64,000 nucleotides of DNA from Paenibacillus sp. OV219 (GCF_900110075.1 NZ_FOCJ01000012.1:1-64000); one strand, 5' to 3'; counted from the first letter of the stretch, positions 16,608 through 25,175 are shown. The notes: generated by a model not told the origin, from the letters alone. Program-made: numbers and translations.

Positions 16608-18410
16608 TTATTTCTTGTCGGACCACCAGTTAATCGCATGGAACAGATAGCCATAGCCAAGCGATGATTCCGGCTTATCAGCATCCGCCCAGTGCAGCGT
16701 CGACTGATCGATGACTTGCGGCAAGCCATATTGGTACAAGAATACATAAGGAAGATCAATCGAGATCTCTTTTCCGATTTGGTGATAGACTTCTGCGCGC
16801 GCAGCTTGGTCGGTTGTCGTCTGACCTTTCGTCCAGAGCGCGTCGATCGCTTCATTCTTATACCAGCCGCCATTCTGGCCAGCAGGCGGGTAGTACTTGG
16901 AAGAGAAGATGCTCTCTGCATCCGGATCCGGGTTAGATAGCGACCAGGAGAGCAGAATCGCAGGGAATTTACCCGGTGTAATGTTCTGGTCAATCCATGT
17001 TGCGAAGTCGATGCCCTTCGGCGTCACTTCGATGCCGACATCCTTCAGGTTCTGTTGAATAACGGCTGCTACCTGTTCGCGGCGGCTGTTGCCTGCGTTG
17101 TACTGGAGCTCGAAGGAGAAGCGGTGGCCGTCCTTCACGAGAATGCCGTCTTTGCCAGCTACCCAGCCGTCTTCTGCCAGCAAGCTCTTCGCTTTCTCTG
17201 GATCGAATGTGTAGTTGACCGCTTGATCGCCCGGATCCGCCCATGAGCCTGGCAGGAATGGCGAGTTCATCAGCTTGCCTGTGCCTTTCAGGACGTTATC
17301 CACCATGCCTTGACGGTTCAGCGCATTAGCAATCGCTTGACGCGTCTTCTGGCCTTTGAACGGCGAATACTTGTCCGGGAAGTTCTCATCCTTGAAGTTA
17401 AACTGTACGTACTCGTATTGCGGTCCTGGCGCAAGAATCGTGCTCAGCTTGTCATTCGCTTTAATCGCATCCATCGAAGTGACCGGAATCGCTTCGGACA
17501 TTTGGATGTCGCCTTTGATCAGAGCTTGAACCTCTGTATTCTGATCGGCATAAATTTTGTAGATGACCTTCGCCACATGCGGCTTCACTTCACCCCAATA
17601 GTTCGGGTTCGTCTCCAGCGTAAGGTATTGGCCTTGCTTCCATTCGGAGAATTTCCAAGGGCCGCTTGTGACCGTTTTCGCTGGATCAACGCCGTACGCA
17701 TTCTTGCTCAGTTCCTTCACCGGCACATCCTTCAGAACATGCTGAGGAACGAGAGAGCTGTACAGCGAGTATTGGAACGGCGCATACACCTGCTTCAGCT
17801 TAAATTCCACGGTGTAATCATCGATTTTGGTAATCGTATCGATCTTATCGAAGGCACTGATGCCTGGTGCACCGGCGTCCGGGTTGCGAACCGTGTTGTA
17901 TGTAAACAGGACATCCTCTGCCGTAATCGGCTGGCCATCATTCCATTTGGCCGTGTTTTTCAGTTTGACCGTATAGGTCTTACCGTCCGCGCTAATCTGC
18001 GGAAGCTCTGCGGCAAGTGACCAAGGTTCTACCGCTAGATTCGCATTGCGGTCAACATCATAGAGTCTAGCATTAATGAGGTTCTCAATATCACCTGAGG
18101 AAGTATCGTTGATGTAAATGGGATTGACGGAGACGATATCGGAGAAGGTACCAATTGTTAATGTTCCGCCGTCTACTGGTGCATTTGGATCAGGAGTAGC
18201 TGTGTTGTTCGTCGTAGCAGAGTCATCTGTGGTAGCGTTGTTGGTTGTACTATTGTTCGAAGTGTTAGACGTGGTGTTTGAGTTCGCGCTGCTGTTTTTA
18301 GTACCATTGTTACCGCTGTTGTTGTTCCCCGAATCCCCACAACCACTGAGTAGAACTCCAACTAGCGCGATGACTGATAAGCCGGATACCCATTTCATTC
18401 GTTTGCTCAT
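16608..18410 (-). CDS. oppA: oligopeptide-binding lipoprotein OppA
   Basis: 600 residues, SBP_bac_5 family. A lipoprotein signal peptide ends in LLSGC with Cys24 as the lipidated residue, followed by a low-complexity Asn/Ser/Thr linker (about residues 25-75). The mature domain (GGTLTIGTFSDIVSVNP, later KTRQAIANALNRQGMV) binds peptides outside the membrane. First gene of the opp operon, with the promoter at 18468-18496. GGGAGG lies before the ATG. Peptide uptake of this kind often feeds signalling peptides to Phr/RNPP systems; that link is not shown here. Confidence 0.94.
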   Translation of the reverse strand: MSKRMKWVSGLSVIALVGVLLSGCGDSGNNNSGNNGTKNSSANSNTTSNTSNNSTTNNATTDDSATTNNTATPDPNAPVDGGTLTIGTFSDIVSVNPIYINDTSSGDIENLINARLYDVDRNANLAVEPWSLAAELPQISADGKTYTVKLKNTAKWNDGQPITAEDVLFTYNTVRNPDAGAPGISAFDKIDTITKIDDYTVEFKLKQVYAPFQYSLYSSLVPQHVLKDVPVKELSKNAYGVDPAKTVTSGPWKFSEWKQGQYLTLETNPNYWGEVKPHVAKVIYKIYADQNTEVQALIKGDIQMSEAIPVTSMDAIKANDKLSTILAPGPQYEYVQFNFKDENFPDKYSPFKGQKTRQAIANALNRQGMVDNVLKGTGKLMNSPFLPGSWADPGDQAVNYTFDPEKAKSLLAEDGWVAGKDGILVKDGHRFSFELQYNAGNSRREQVAAVIQQNLKDVGIEVTPKGIDFATWIDQNITPGKFPAILLSWSLSNPDPDAESIFSSKYYPPAGQNGGWYKNEAIDALWTKGQTTTDQAARAEVYHQIGKEISIDLPYVFLYQYGLPQVIDQSTLHWADADKPESSLGYGYLFHAINWWSDKK

Positions 18411-18432
18411 CTTTTACGTCCTCCCTCGTCAT

Positions 18433-18496
18433 TAAACTTCGAAAGTTTAAATATCTCTACTTTTTAGAATTTACCAGATAACTAGCAATTGTTCAA
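18433..18496 (-). promoter_or_regulatory. oppA promoter and leader palindrome
   Basis: On the minus strand TTGAAC (18491-18496) is 17 bases from TAAATT (18468-18473). Between the -10 and the ribosome site lies the palindrome TTAAACTT-CGA-AAGTTTAA (18432-18450), a possible operator or mRNA hairpin. Confidence 0.55.
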
Positions 18497-18811
18497 AACA
18501 TTTTTTTGAATATTTATATAATTCAGATAATTATTTAGTAAATCTTTAATTGACATTCTAGTTAAAATGTCTTAGTAAACCCCTTCCCTCTCTCTGTGAT
18601 AGGTATGTCCGGCCATGGGATCATTGTAAACGATTTCAGTCATCTGCATATTGGGGGAATTAATGTCGAAATCCCTTGTAAATGGTAATGATTACGGAAT
18701 ATCTCTCGATTCTGCTGCGTCTTTATTGGGGGAAATTAGTGATGCCCATCTCGTATACGAATAGCGATTCCTGTCGAATGACGACGCTTCCCGCCATAAA
18801 TTAGAAAGAAA
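18497..18811. other. gene-free stretch upstream of oppA
   Basis: No supported gene. Two copies of a near-identical motif, TATTGGGGGAA-TTA, lie near 18649 and 18725. Two TGTCGAA heptamers (18664-18670 and 18772-18778) match the Spo0A box consensus, but such heptamers are common by chance. Short plus-strand frames here have no ribosome site. Confidence 0.4.
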
Positions 18812-18856
18812 AAGACCTGCTAGTCCAACCGGAACTTCCGGCGATCAGCAGGTCTT
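18812..18856 (-). terminator. terminator of the Spo0E-like gene
   Basis: Outer arms AAGACCTGCT/AGCAGGTCTT enclose an inner CCGGAA-TTCCGG stem. On the minus strand TTTCTTTCT follows. Confidence 0.75.
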
Positions 18857-18876
18857 GCTATTCTATATCTACTCTC

Positions 18877-19050
18877 CTAGCCCACCCGGTGCAGCTTCTT
18901 CTGTTTAAGCTTCTGATAAACCACGATGTAACGGTCTAACCGCTGGCTGATGGAAACGACTTTTTCATGAGTAAAACTACCGTACGTAGAGGCTCTGTCG
19001 ATCATTTCATATCGCATTGACTCAATTCGCTGTGCAAGAAATGATTCCAT
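18877..19050 (-). CDS. Spo0E-family aspartyl-phosphate phosphatase
   Basis: 57 residues, two helices. The C-terminal helix holds SQRLDRYIVVYQ, matching the family signature SxxLDxxIxxY. Proteins of this family dephosphorylate Spo0A-phosphate and so delay sporulation. The ATG at 19050 follows GGAG by eight bases; an ATG six codons earlier overlaps that ribosome site. It lies between the opp operon and the Rieske gene, with its own terminator. Confidence 0.85.
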   Translation of the reverse strand: MESFLAQRIESMRYEMIDRASTYGSFTHEKVVSISQRLDRYIVVYQKLKQKKLHRVG

Positions 19051-19167
19051 CTTGATCACTCCGTTCATCGTATGGTTGTTTGCTTGACCTCATGATAACA
19101 GCAAGATTTTAGAAAAATATTAGGAGTCTATTAGTTTCCACAAAAAATTGCATAAAATTATATAAAA

Positions 19168-19213
19168 AAGCGGCTGCCTTCGGCTAGGTGCTAAAGCCGT
19201 GGACATGCCGCTT
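19168..19213 (-). terminator. terminator of the desaturase-Rieske operon
   Basis: Arms AAGCGGC and GCCGCTT enclose a longer loop that can also form a CGGCT/AGCCG pairing. On the minus strand TTTTTTATA follows. Confidence 0.65.
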
Positions 19214-19253
19214 ATTCAAATTAGTTCTTAAAACCTATTATCCTCTTATATTC

Positions 19254-19565
19254 CTACTCGATGTCGATAAATACTTTACCCGCTTCCACTTTCACCGAGT
19301 ACGTCTGCAAATCTTTGCAAGCCGGTACGCGTACGGCAGCGCCGTTCGTAATATCGAATCGGCCGTTATGCTTCGGGCATTCGATTAACTTCCCCATCAC
19401 AAGTCCTTCCGCTAGATGGAAGCGGCCGTGCGTGCAGAAGCCGTCCGTCGCGTAATAGTCGCCTTTGTCGGAACGGTATACCGCGAAGGTACGCTCCTCT
19501 TGATCGAAACGGATCACATCTTCCACTTCAACTTCGCCTGCTTCACATACTTCAACCCATGCCAT
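19254..19565 (-). CDS. Rieske-type [2Fe-2S] ferredoxin, MocE-like
   Basis: 103 residues, one Rieske domain. The cluster ligands are Cys44/His46 (CTH) and Cys63/His66 (CPKH). It should carry electrons to the oxygenase encoded just before it, whose stop shares one base with this start (TAATG). This pairing is the same as in rhizobial mocDE. No ferredoxin reductase gene (mocF) is next to it, so a general reductase would be needed. MocE-like naming is by motif and context, not by a search. Confidence 0.87.
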   Translation of the reverse strand: MAWVEVCEAGEVEVEDVIRFDQEERTFAVYRSDKGDYYATDGFCTHGRFHLAEGLVMGKLIECPKHNGRFDITNGAAVRVPACKDLQTYSVKVEAGKVFIDIE

Positions 19566-20662
19566 TAGGCTTCACTCCTCGTCTGTTCAAGTTCATCCAA
19601 ATCCGGTCCGTAGCGGTAAGGCAGCGCCGTTGATGGCAGTGGCTTTACCACGACATAAGCCGGGTCATTCATCTGTTTACGTAGTGCGCTGATTACTTCG
19701 CGAAGAGCAGCCCATAGGCTTGGGCGCGCTTCCGGACAGTCGTGCTTCATCTCCTCATGCAGCTTCGGAAGCGCATGGAACGGAACCATCGGGAACATAT
19801 GGTGCTCCGTGTGGTAGTTCATGTTCCAGTAGAGGAACCGGAAGATCGGATTCATATAGATTGTCCGTGTATTCAGTCTGTGATCCAGTACATCCTCATA
19901 CAGACCAAGATGCTGCGTAACGCCGAACGTCAGTACGAGCAAGAAGCCGTAGAACGTAGGCAGAATAATAAACATCGCTGGCAAAATGCTGCCTGTTGCG
20001 ATACATGCGGCAATAACGGCGAGGAAGATCAGCATATAGATGCGCGCTTCACGGAATACCTTATTGTGCTCCGAGGCCGGAATATATTCCTTCTCTTGTT
20101 CCTCCAACTTGCCAAACGTGTGCAAAATGAACCTTTTTATCTCAATAGGTCCACCGTAGAGATGGAAGATTTGCATATAAAGGATCTTCCAAATCGGAGG
20201 TCTTGCGGTGATGATCTCCGGATCTCGGCCAACAATAATCGTATCGGTATGATGGCGTGCATGGCTCCAGCGCCATGGCGTTGCGGAACGAAGCACACAA
20301 AACGAAGCGATATGGTAGACGACATCGTTCATCCAAGGCGTCTTAAACGCTGTTCCGTGTCCGCACTCATGCCATCTGGAATCGCCAGGCGATGCGTAAA
20401 GCGTGCCATAGAGGAAGAACGCCGGTATCGCCCACCATGTTCCCCATGATAGGTACGCGATGTACCCAAGCACGATCAAGCCTCCGAACCAGATCAGTGT
20501 ATCCCTGATCGCCGGACCATCCTTGCGCTTCATGAGCTCCTTCATCTTCGCACGCGGGATTGGCGTGGCATGCCATTGTGCGGATGCCAGCCCTTTCTCA
20601 TCGGCGCGCTTGCTCTCAGGCCCTTTCAAGCTATAATCTCTTCGTTGTACAACGATGGCCAT
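19565..20662 (-). CDS. fatty-acid-desaturase-superfamily diiron oxygenase, MocD-like
   Basis: 365 residues, integral membrane protein with hydrophobic segments near 55-90 and 205-250. Three histidine boxes, HECGH (98-102), HARHH (134-138) and HTEHH (284-288), plus His251, are the expected diiron ligands. Family members hydroxylate or desaturate substrates using a ferredoxin. The overlap with a Rieske gene and nearby mocA/mocC-like genes suggests oxidative O-demethylation of a small polyol rather than lipid desaturation, but a lipid substrate cannot be excluded. A TGTGCCCGGGCAC operator lies 40 bases upstream. Confidence 0.85.
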   Translation of the reverse strand: MAIVVQRRDYSLKGPESKRADEKGLASAQWHATPIPRAKMKELMKRKDGPAIRDTLIWFGGLIVLGYIAYLSWGTWWAIPAFFLYGTLYASPGDSRWHECGHGTAFKTPWMNDVVYHIASFCVLRSATPWRWSHARHHTDTIIVGRDPEIITARPPIWKILYMQIFHLYGGPIEIKRFILHTFGKLEEQEKEYIPASEHNKVFREARIYMLIFLAVIAACIATGSILPAMFIILPTFYGFLLVLTFGVTQHLGLYEDVLDHRLNTRTIYMNPIFRFLYWNMNYHTEHHMFPMVPFHALPKLHEEMKHDCPEARPSLWAALREVISALRKQMNDPAYVVVKPLPSTALPYRYGPDLDELEQTRSEA

Positions 20663-20701
20663 ACGAATCTCCCCCTCATCTAGTTATATCATGATAAAAT
20701 G

Positions 20702-20715
20702 TGTGCCCGGGCACG
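20702..20715. promoter_or_regulatory. LacI-type operator upstream of the desaturase
   Basis: The perfect 12-base palindrome GTGCCCGGGCAC (20703-20714) lies 40 bases before the desaturase start. The same palindrome occurs at 25037-25048 before the epimerase operon. It is most simply the site of the LacI regulator encoded between them. Confidence 0.7.
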
Positions 20716-20737
20716 AATTATTGTAAAAAAGAACCCC

Positions 20738-21763
20738 CTACAGGCTCTCGGGGATATAAATATGGGTTTCTGTAAAATAATGCTCCGTCTCCGGCTGCTT
20801 GCCTGCAAATACGAGATCGAACAGCAAGCGAAGCGATAAGTAGCCTTGTCTCTCCGGATTTTGAACAATGGTGAAATCTATAATTCTATCGCGCAGTCCT
20901 TGCTCCACCGAGGGAAGCATGTCGTTGCACACGACCCGGATCTTCCCTTCCTTGCGATGAAACTTGATGACTCCCAAGCAAGCGTCCGTATCACCTGTCG
21001 CCATATAGATGCCGCTTATATCCGCGTGATCGCTTAAAGTCTGATTCAGCTGCGCAAACGTATCCTCATAACGGTCGAACCCTTCGATAACGCGCTCCAC
21101 TTGAAGGCTGCTGCCGCTGTCCTCCAGCCCTTGCTTGAACCCTTCCACCCGTGAGCGGTGAGCATGGAACTTCAAGTTACCTGTGACGATGACAACCTTC
21201 GCTTCCGCGGGAAGCACCCGATTCATCAGCCCCGCCGCCACGACGCCGCTCTTGTGCAAATCCTGCCCGACGAAGCAGACACGCTTGCTGCCCTCTACAT
21301 CCGAATTGAACGTAACAACCGGCACGTTCTTCTGTGCCGCATAATTGATGCTCTCGCGGATAAGCTCGTCATCCATCACGGAGAACATAATGCCGCTTAC
21401 GCCAATTTCTACGAACTCGCGGATTGCAGCCGCCCCTTCTTCAGGACGTTTATTATCCACATACCGATATTCCAGCCTGACACCGAGATCCTTAAGCTCT
21501 TCCGACGCGCTGCTGATCCCGCTCCGAATGAGTTCGAAGAACACAATCTCTTTGGGCGGCATGACGATGCCGAGCGTGACAGGCTTCTTCTGGTAAGCGA
21601 GCGCCTTGGCTGCAATATTCGGTACGTAGTTCAGTTCGTTCACAATCTCCAGTATCCGGTCACGTACTTCCGGCTTAACGCCGGGACGGTCATTCAGCAC
21701 ACGATCGACAGTTCCTCTCGATACTCCTGCATGCTTGGCAATTTCTCTTATCGTAACAGTCAT
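20738..21763 (-). CDS. LacI family transcriptional regulator
   Basis: 341 residues. The N-terminal LacI helix-turn-helix reads IREIAKHAGVSRGTVDRVLND, followed by the hinge ALAYQKKP and a periplasmic-binding-protein-like sensor domain (TLGIVMPPKEIVFF; GIYMATGDTDACLGV). It probably senses a sugar or inositol-like effector and represses the two flanking transcription units through GTGCCCGGGCAC sites. It has its own promoter (21815-21844), and GGAG lies before the ATG. Confidence 0.9.
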   Translation of the reverse strand: MTVTIREIAKHAGVSRGTVDRVLNDRPGVKPEVRDRILEIVNELNYVPNIAAKALAYQKKPVTLGIVMPPKEIVFFELIRSGISSASEELKDLGVRLEYRYVDNKRPEEGAAAIREFVEIGVSGIMFSVMDDELIRESINYAAQKNVPVVTFNSDVEGSKRVCFVGQDLHKSGVVAAGLMNRVLPAEAKVVIVTGNLKFHAHRSRVEGFKQGLEDSGSSLQVERVIEGFDRYEDTFAQLNQTLSDHADISGIYMATGDTDACLGVIKFHRKEGKIRVVCNDMLPSVEQGLRDRIIDFTIVQNPERQGYLSLRLLFDLVFAGKQPETEHYFTETHIYIPESL

Positions 21764-21814
21764 AATTCACTCCTGTGAAGGCTGCAAGTTGCTCCTCGTG
21801 CCATGGGCAATATC

Positions 21815-21844
21815 ATTATAGAGCGAAATGGTTCATTCCTACAA
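21815..21844 (-). promoter_or_regulatory. promoter of the LacI-type gene
   Basis: On the minus strand TTGTAG (21839-21844) is 18 bases from TATAAT (21815-21820). A ten-base palindrome GTAACGTTAC (21856-21865) lies just upstream of the -35. Confidence 0.55.
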
Positions 21845-21868
21845 GAGCAGGTGTTGTAACGTTACCTT

Positions 21869-22771
21869 TTAGACGCCGACCTGTTTCAGCTTGCCATCGA
21901 GGAATTTTTTCGCCCGTGGAATGTCTTCCTCTTCCAAATGCTCGATAATAATCGGCACATTTGGATGAAGCTTCGCTAGACGCTCCAGGTATAGGTCATA
22001 GTTCAAGTTGCCAAGCCCTGGAGCCGGCAGCTCAACTGCACCAGCGCCGCGGAACGAGTGCGACTCGGAAGCGTCGATATTCGCGTGCTTCTCACCTGTA
22101 TCTTCAGCAGGCTTGCAATCTTTGGCGTGAGCGATTTTGATTTTGTCGCCGAGTGTGTTGAAGATGCGGTGTAGAGTTTCATCAATATGGCCGATGTTCG
22201 TGTCCGTGTAATAGTTTGTTGGATCCATCAAGAGTCCAAGACCAGGATGGTTCACATCCGAGAAGAGACGAGCAACCTGATCGACGGAGCCAATCACGTT
22301 GTTCACGTAGTTCTCAACGAGGAACATAGCACCGTTGTCATACGCGAACTTCGCGAGGTCTTCAATCTGCTTGACTACTTCTTCGTAAGCCTCTTCGGTG
22401 CCGTTCTTCGGATCCCACACCCAGTCGCTCTCTGTGTTGAACGTGCCTGTCTCACTGACAACGTACGGGCTGCCGAGGTCGCGCGCGAACTGGATCGTTT
22501 TCTTCAAACCATGAATATTCTCGCGGCGCTTAACTGGATCGCTATGAATGATATTCGTGTAACCCGAAACGCAAACAATCGGAAGATTGGCGTCACGGAA
22601 CGCATCACGGATCGTGCGGCACTTTTCTTTCGTTAGAGCATCGGGCGACAGATCCATACCTTTGAACGCAAGGTCGAGCTGGACGCAGGAGAAGCCGTCT
22701 TTCTTCATTCTTGCAATAGATTCCTCTAGAGAATAAGGATAATAAGCGTTAAAAATACCGACTGATAACAT
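21869..22771 (-). CDS. sugar-phosphate isomerase/epimerase (xylose-isomerase-like TIM barrel), MocC/IolE/IolI-like
   Basis: 300 residues, AP-endonuclease-2/TIM-barrel fold. Metal ligands are likely the Glu in ETGTFNT, the Glu in VENYVNN, the Asp/Asn in LLMDPTNYY, His in IAHAKDCK and the Glu in IIIEHLEEED. Members include inosose dehydratase, inosose isomerase and MocC of rhizopine breakdown. It follows the MocA-type dehydrogenase by 32 bases, so the two probably act in sequence on the same ring or sugar. AGGAGG precedes the ATG. Confidence 0.87.
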   Translation of the reverse strand: MLSVGIFNAYYPYSLEESIARMKKDGFSCVQLDLAFKGMDLSPDALTKEKCRTIRDAFRDANLPIVCVSGYTNIIHSDPVKRRENIHGLKKTIQFARDLGSPYVVSETGTFNTESDWVWDPKNGTEEAYEEVVKQIEDLAKFAYDNGAMFLVENYVNNVIGSVDQVARLFSDVNHPGLGLLMDPTNYYTDTNIGHIDETLHRIFNTLGDKIKIAHAKDCKPAEDTGEKHANIDASESHSFRGAGAVELPAPGLGNLNYDLYLERLAKLHPNVPIIIEHLEEEDIPRAKKFLDGKLKQVGV

Positions 22772-22803
22772 GTTGGTGGCCTCCTAGATAATTTATATCC
22801 ACG

Positions 22804-23955
22804 TTATAATACTTCTTTGAATTGTACGGTTCTGCCTTCTGCGATGGACTTGTAGCATGCATCAACCGCTGCCATCGTCCGCAAATTGTCACGCCCGCCG
22901 ATCTCCGGCTCGCTGTCGGATTCCACTGCGCGGAGCAGCTGCGCCATCGTTCCTTGGAACGCATCCGGGAACCAAGCCGCGTCCCACTGCGGACGAATCC
23001 ACTCGTTCGGCACTTGCCGCGTCGTGAGTGCAAGTGTGCTCGGCGTATGCTCTGGATACTTCGGCCAGCCGATCGTACCGGTCGCCATCCCATCTAGCCC
23101 TTCAACCCGCCATTTAATATAAATATCCTTCTCGGTTCCTTCGCCCGGCCAAGCCCATACATCGTCAAGGCTCGTTGCCATCATCTCGCTCGCATATTGG
23201 AAGGTGTACTGCGAGATACCGTCAATATGAGGGAACTGCGTGCGCGGATCTCTGCGGGTAACTGCGGTAACCTTCTCCGGATCGCCGAACAGATAACGGA
23301 AGGAATCGATATGATGAATGCCCATGTTCAAAATCTCAATCTGATCGTACTGCTGCAGAAAAGCCTGCCAGTGTGGAATCGCCCGCATTTCGATCGTCGC
23401 TAGCACCGGCTCTCCGAGCAGGCCGCGATCCAGAATCGCTTTGAGCGCTCTGATCGACTGGTCATAGCGCATGTTGGAGTTGACCGCGATTTTAATGCCG
23501 GCTGCCTCGCACAGGTCGACGATTTCACGCGCCTCGCGCGAATTCATTGCGAGCGGCTTCTGGCACAGAATGCCGCGAATATGCGACTGCTTCACCGCTT
23601 CACGAACAACCTCAAGCTGCTTATCCGGCGGGAAAGCGATATCCAGAATTTCGATATCGGGATCACGGACTAGCTCTTCCCACGTGCGGTGCACCTTCGG
23701 AATGCCGCGCAGCTCCGCGACCTCCTTCGCATTCTCATAAGTGCGCGATGCGATTGCGACCGGGTTAAAGCCTGCGCCCTGGTATGCGACAAGATGGCAG
23801 TCCCGCATAATAAAGCCGGAGCCGATACAGCCGATCCGGAAATCTCTGCGAAGCGGCATCTCCGGTTTGATGGCCTCCGCGAAATCGATGCCGATTTTCT
23901 CAGCGATGCTGCTGTTGTTGCTATTGCTATTGCTATTGCTATTGCTAAGATCCAT
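22804..23955 (-). CDS. Gfo/Idh/MocA family dehydrogenase with N-terminal Asn-Ser repeat
   Basis: 383 residues. The N-terminus has alternating Ser-Asn residues (positions 4-16) before the Rossmann core RIGCIGSGFIMRDCH; the family motif QKPLAMN takes the place of EKP, and the GIHHIDSFRYLFG helix carries the catalytic His/Asp region. Probably an NAD-dependent inositol or sugar dehydrogenase. GGAG 8 bases before the ATG supports the start including the repeat. Translationally close to the epimerase gene (3 bases apart). Confidence 0.88.
   Translation of the reverse strand: MDLSNSNSNSNSNNSSIAEKIGIDFAEAIKPEMPLRRDFRIGCIGSGFIMRDCHLVAYQGAGFNPVAIASRTYENAKEVAELRGIPKVHRTWEELVRDPDIEILDIAFPPDKQLEVVREAVKQSHIRGILCQKPLAMNSREAREIVDLCEAAGIKIAVNSNMRYDQSIRALKAILDRGLLGEPVLATIEMRAIPHWQAFLQQYDQIEILNMGIHHIDSFRYLFGDPEKVTAVTRRDPRTQFPHIDGISQYTFQYASEMMATSLDDVWAWPGEGTEKDIYIKWRVEGLDGMATGTIGWPKYPEHTPSTLALTTRQVPNEWIRPQWDAAWFPDAFQGTMAQLLRAVESDSEPEIGGRDNLRTMAAVDACYKSIAEGRTVQFKEVL
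23918..23947. repeat. five-copy TTGCTA hexanucleotide repeat inside the MocA-like gene
   Basis: Five perfect TTGCTA units in the plus strand, encoding Ser-Asn repeats in the dehydrogenase N-terminus, followed by less perfect TTG/CTG triplets. Six-base units keep the frame, so slippage would change protein length without inactivating it. Confidence 0.9.
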
Positions 23956-23958
23956 CTA

Positions 23959-24969
23959 TTAGTGCTCCTTCGTCTTGAATTCGTTCGACTCTGTCCACAA
24001 AGCCGTCGTCAGTCGACGTTCTTCACCGGGGCGAATCCCCTGAGCGCCTGTCAGCTCGCTTGCATAGGGCAGATTAAACGCGTCAGTTACATAGGTGTAT
24101 GGCTCAATGGAGAACGCATCGTCCCAATTCGGCCGGAACAGCAGCACGTAAGGGAATGCTTCATCCAACTGGTATGCGATAGTGTAGCCCCGCAGTGGAA
24201 AGGCGATTCGGCAGGTTGTGTCTGCTGCTTGGTCCAGCGTCAGCAAGGAACAGCCTAGGACAGGATAGTCCACGAGGTTAATGCCTTCTTCGCGAATGTT
24301 TCGGCTAAACGCTGTTACAGAAGGCAGATCAGTGACAAAAGCCTGATTCGTAACCGGCCACTCGTCCTTCGCCGGCACTTGAAGCACAGCCTTGTTACCG
24401 CTTTCATATGGTACCGAGAAATAAGGATGCAAGCCATAGGCGAACGGCGCATCATCAGTCCCTTCGTTCACGATGGAGCTCTCCATATGCAGCTTCCCAT
24501 CAACGAGCCGGTACGTAATCGTAAAAGATAACGGATGTGGATAATAGGCCATGATGTCCGGATGCTCGCTGAAGCTGAACCGGCTCTTCGCCCATGCGCC
24601 AAAGTCATCTAATGCGCCAAACTCGACGAGATGCCAGCCTCTGCTAATGAGTTCACCATGCAGATGAAAATGCGGCGGTTCATTAATCGGTAGCTGGTAA
24701 GTACGTCCATTGAATGTATAAGTGCCTTCGCGAACCCGGTTGGGCGGAAATAAAATCGGCGTCCCGTATTTGGAGCACGCGAATGTTTCATTCTGAAGCG
24801 TCTGCAGGCTAACGGACGTCTTAATAACCTCATGTCCGCCATGCTGAAAGCTGAATAGGTTGTTGCCGATATCGGGAATCAGCTTGGCGATGCTATCGCT
24901 GGCTGAGTCCTTGAGCACGATAATATTGTAGCCGTCTTGAACACGGAGTTCTGCTGAATATCTACCCAT
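23959..24969 (-). CDS. aldose 1-epimerase family protein
   Basis: 336 residues, galactose-mutarotase-like. Visible features are LFPPNRVREGTY, the HFHLHGELI motif with two His, YGLHPYFSVP (catalytic His) and SIEPYTYVTDAFN (Glu). It interconverts anomers of a sugar. First gene of the leftward operon with the MocA- and MocC-like genes. The ATG at 24969 is 7 bases after GGAGG; a GTG two codons earlier is too close. A mutarotase here suggests that the natural substrate includes a free aldose or a glycoside of the cyclitol. Confidence 0.87.
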   Translation of the reverse strand: MGRYSAELRVQDGYNIIVLKDSASDSIAKLIPDIGNNLFSFQHGGHEVIKTSVSLQTLQNETFACSKYGTPILFPPNRVREGTYTFNGRTYQLPINEPPHFHLHGELISRGWHLVEFGALDDFGAWAKSRFSFSEHPDIMAYYPHPLSFTITYRLVDGKLHMESSIVNEGTDDAPFAYGLHPYFSVPYESGNKAVLQVPAKDEWPVTNQAFVTDLPSVTAFSRNIREEGINLVDYPVLGCSLLTLDQAADTTCRIAFPLRGYTIAYQLDEAFPYVLLFRPNWDDAFSIEPYTYVTDAFNLPYASELTGAQGIRPGEERRLTTALWTESNEFKTKEH

Positions 24970-25035
24970 TTTCACCCCTCCTGGCCTATAAACAAATGGA
25001 TGCCGGAGCGTTGGTGCACTGTTACCTTACGCTTT

Positions 25036-25049
25036 TGTGCCCGGGCACA
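25036..25049. promoter_or_regulatory. LacI-type operator of the epimerase-MocA-MocC operon
   Basis: The perfect 14-base palindrome TGTGCCCGGGCACA begins 4 bases after the -10 box, covering the transcription start, a classical repression position. It is the same site as at 20702-20715. Confidence 0.8.
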
Positions 25050-25053
25050 TTTG

Positions 25054-25082
25054 ATTATATACCTCTCTTCTGAATCCTTCAA
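25054..25082 (-). promoter_or_regulatory. promoter of the epimerase-MocA-MocC operon
   Basis: On the minus strand TTGAAG (25077-25082) is exactly 17 bases from a consensus TATAAT (25054-25059). Confidence 0.75.
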
Positions 25083-25175
25083 TAGTAATTGCTGCACTTG
25101 AGAAAAATTAAAAAAGAGATCGGTTTTCACTCCAACACTGAGAGCCAGCCCGCAGCTGCATATAGCGGCGGACAC

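Noticed and set aside
18609..18692. Short frame starting MSGHGIIVNDF in the oppA upstream gap
   Set aside because: No ribosome site, only 27 codons, and no recognised match.
18664..18778. Two TGTCGAA heptamers as Spo0A boxes controlling opp
   Set aside because: They lie about 170-290 bases upstream of the oppA promoter, and a seven-base match is expected by chance in this length of AT-rich DNA; recorded only in the gap entry.
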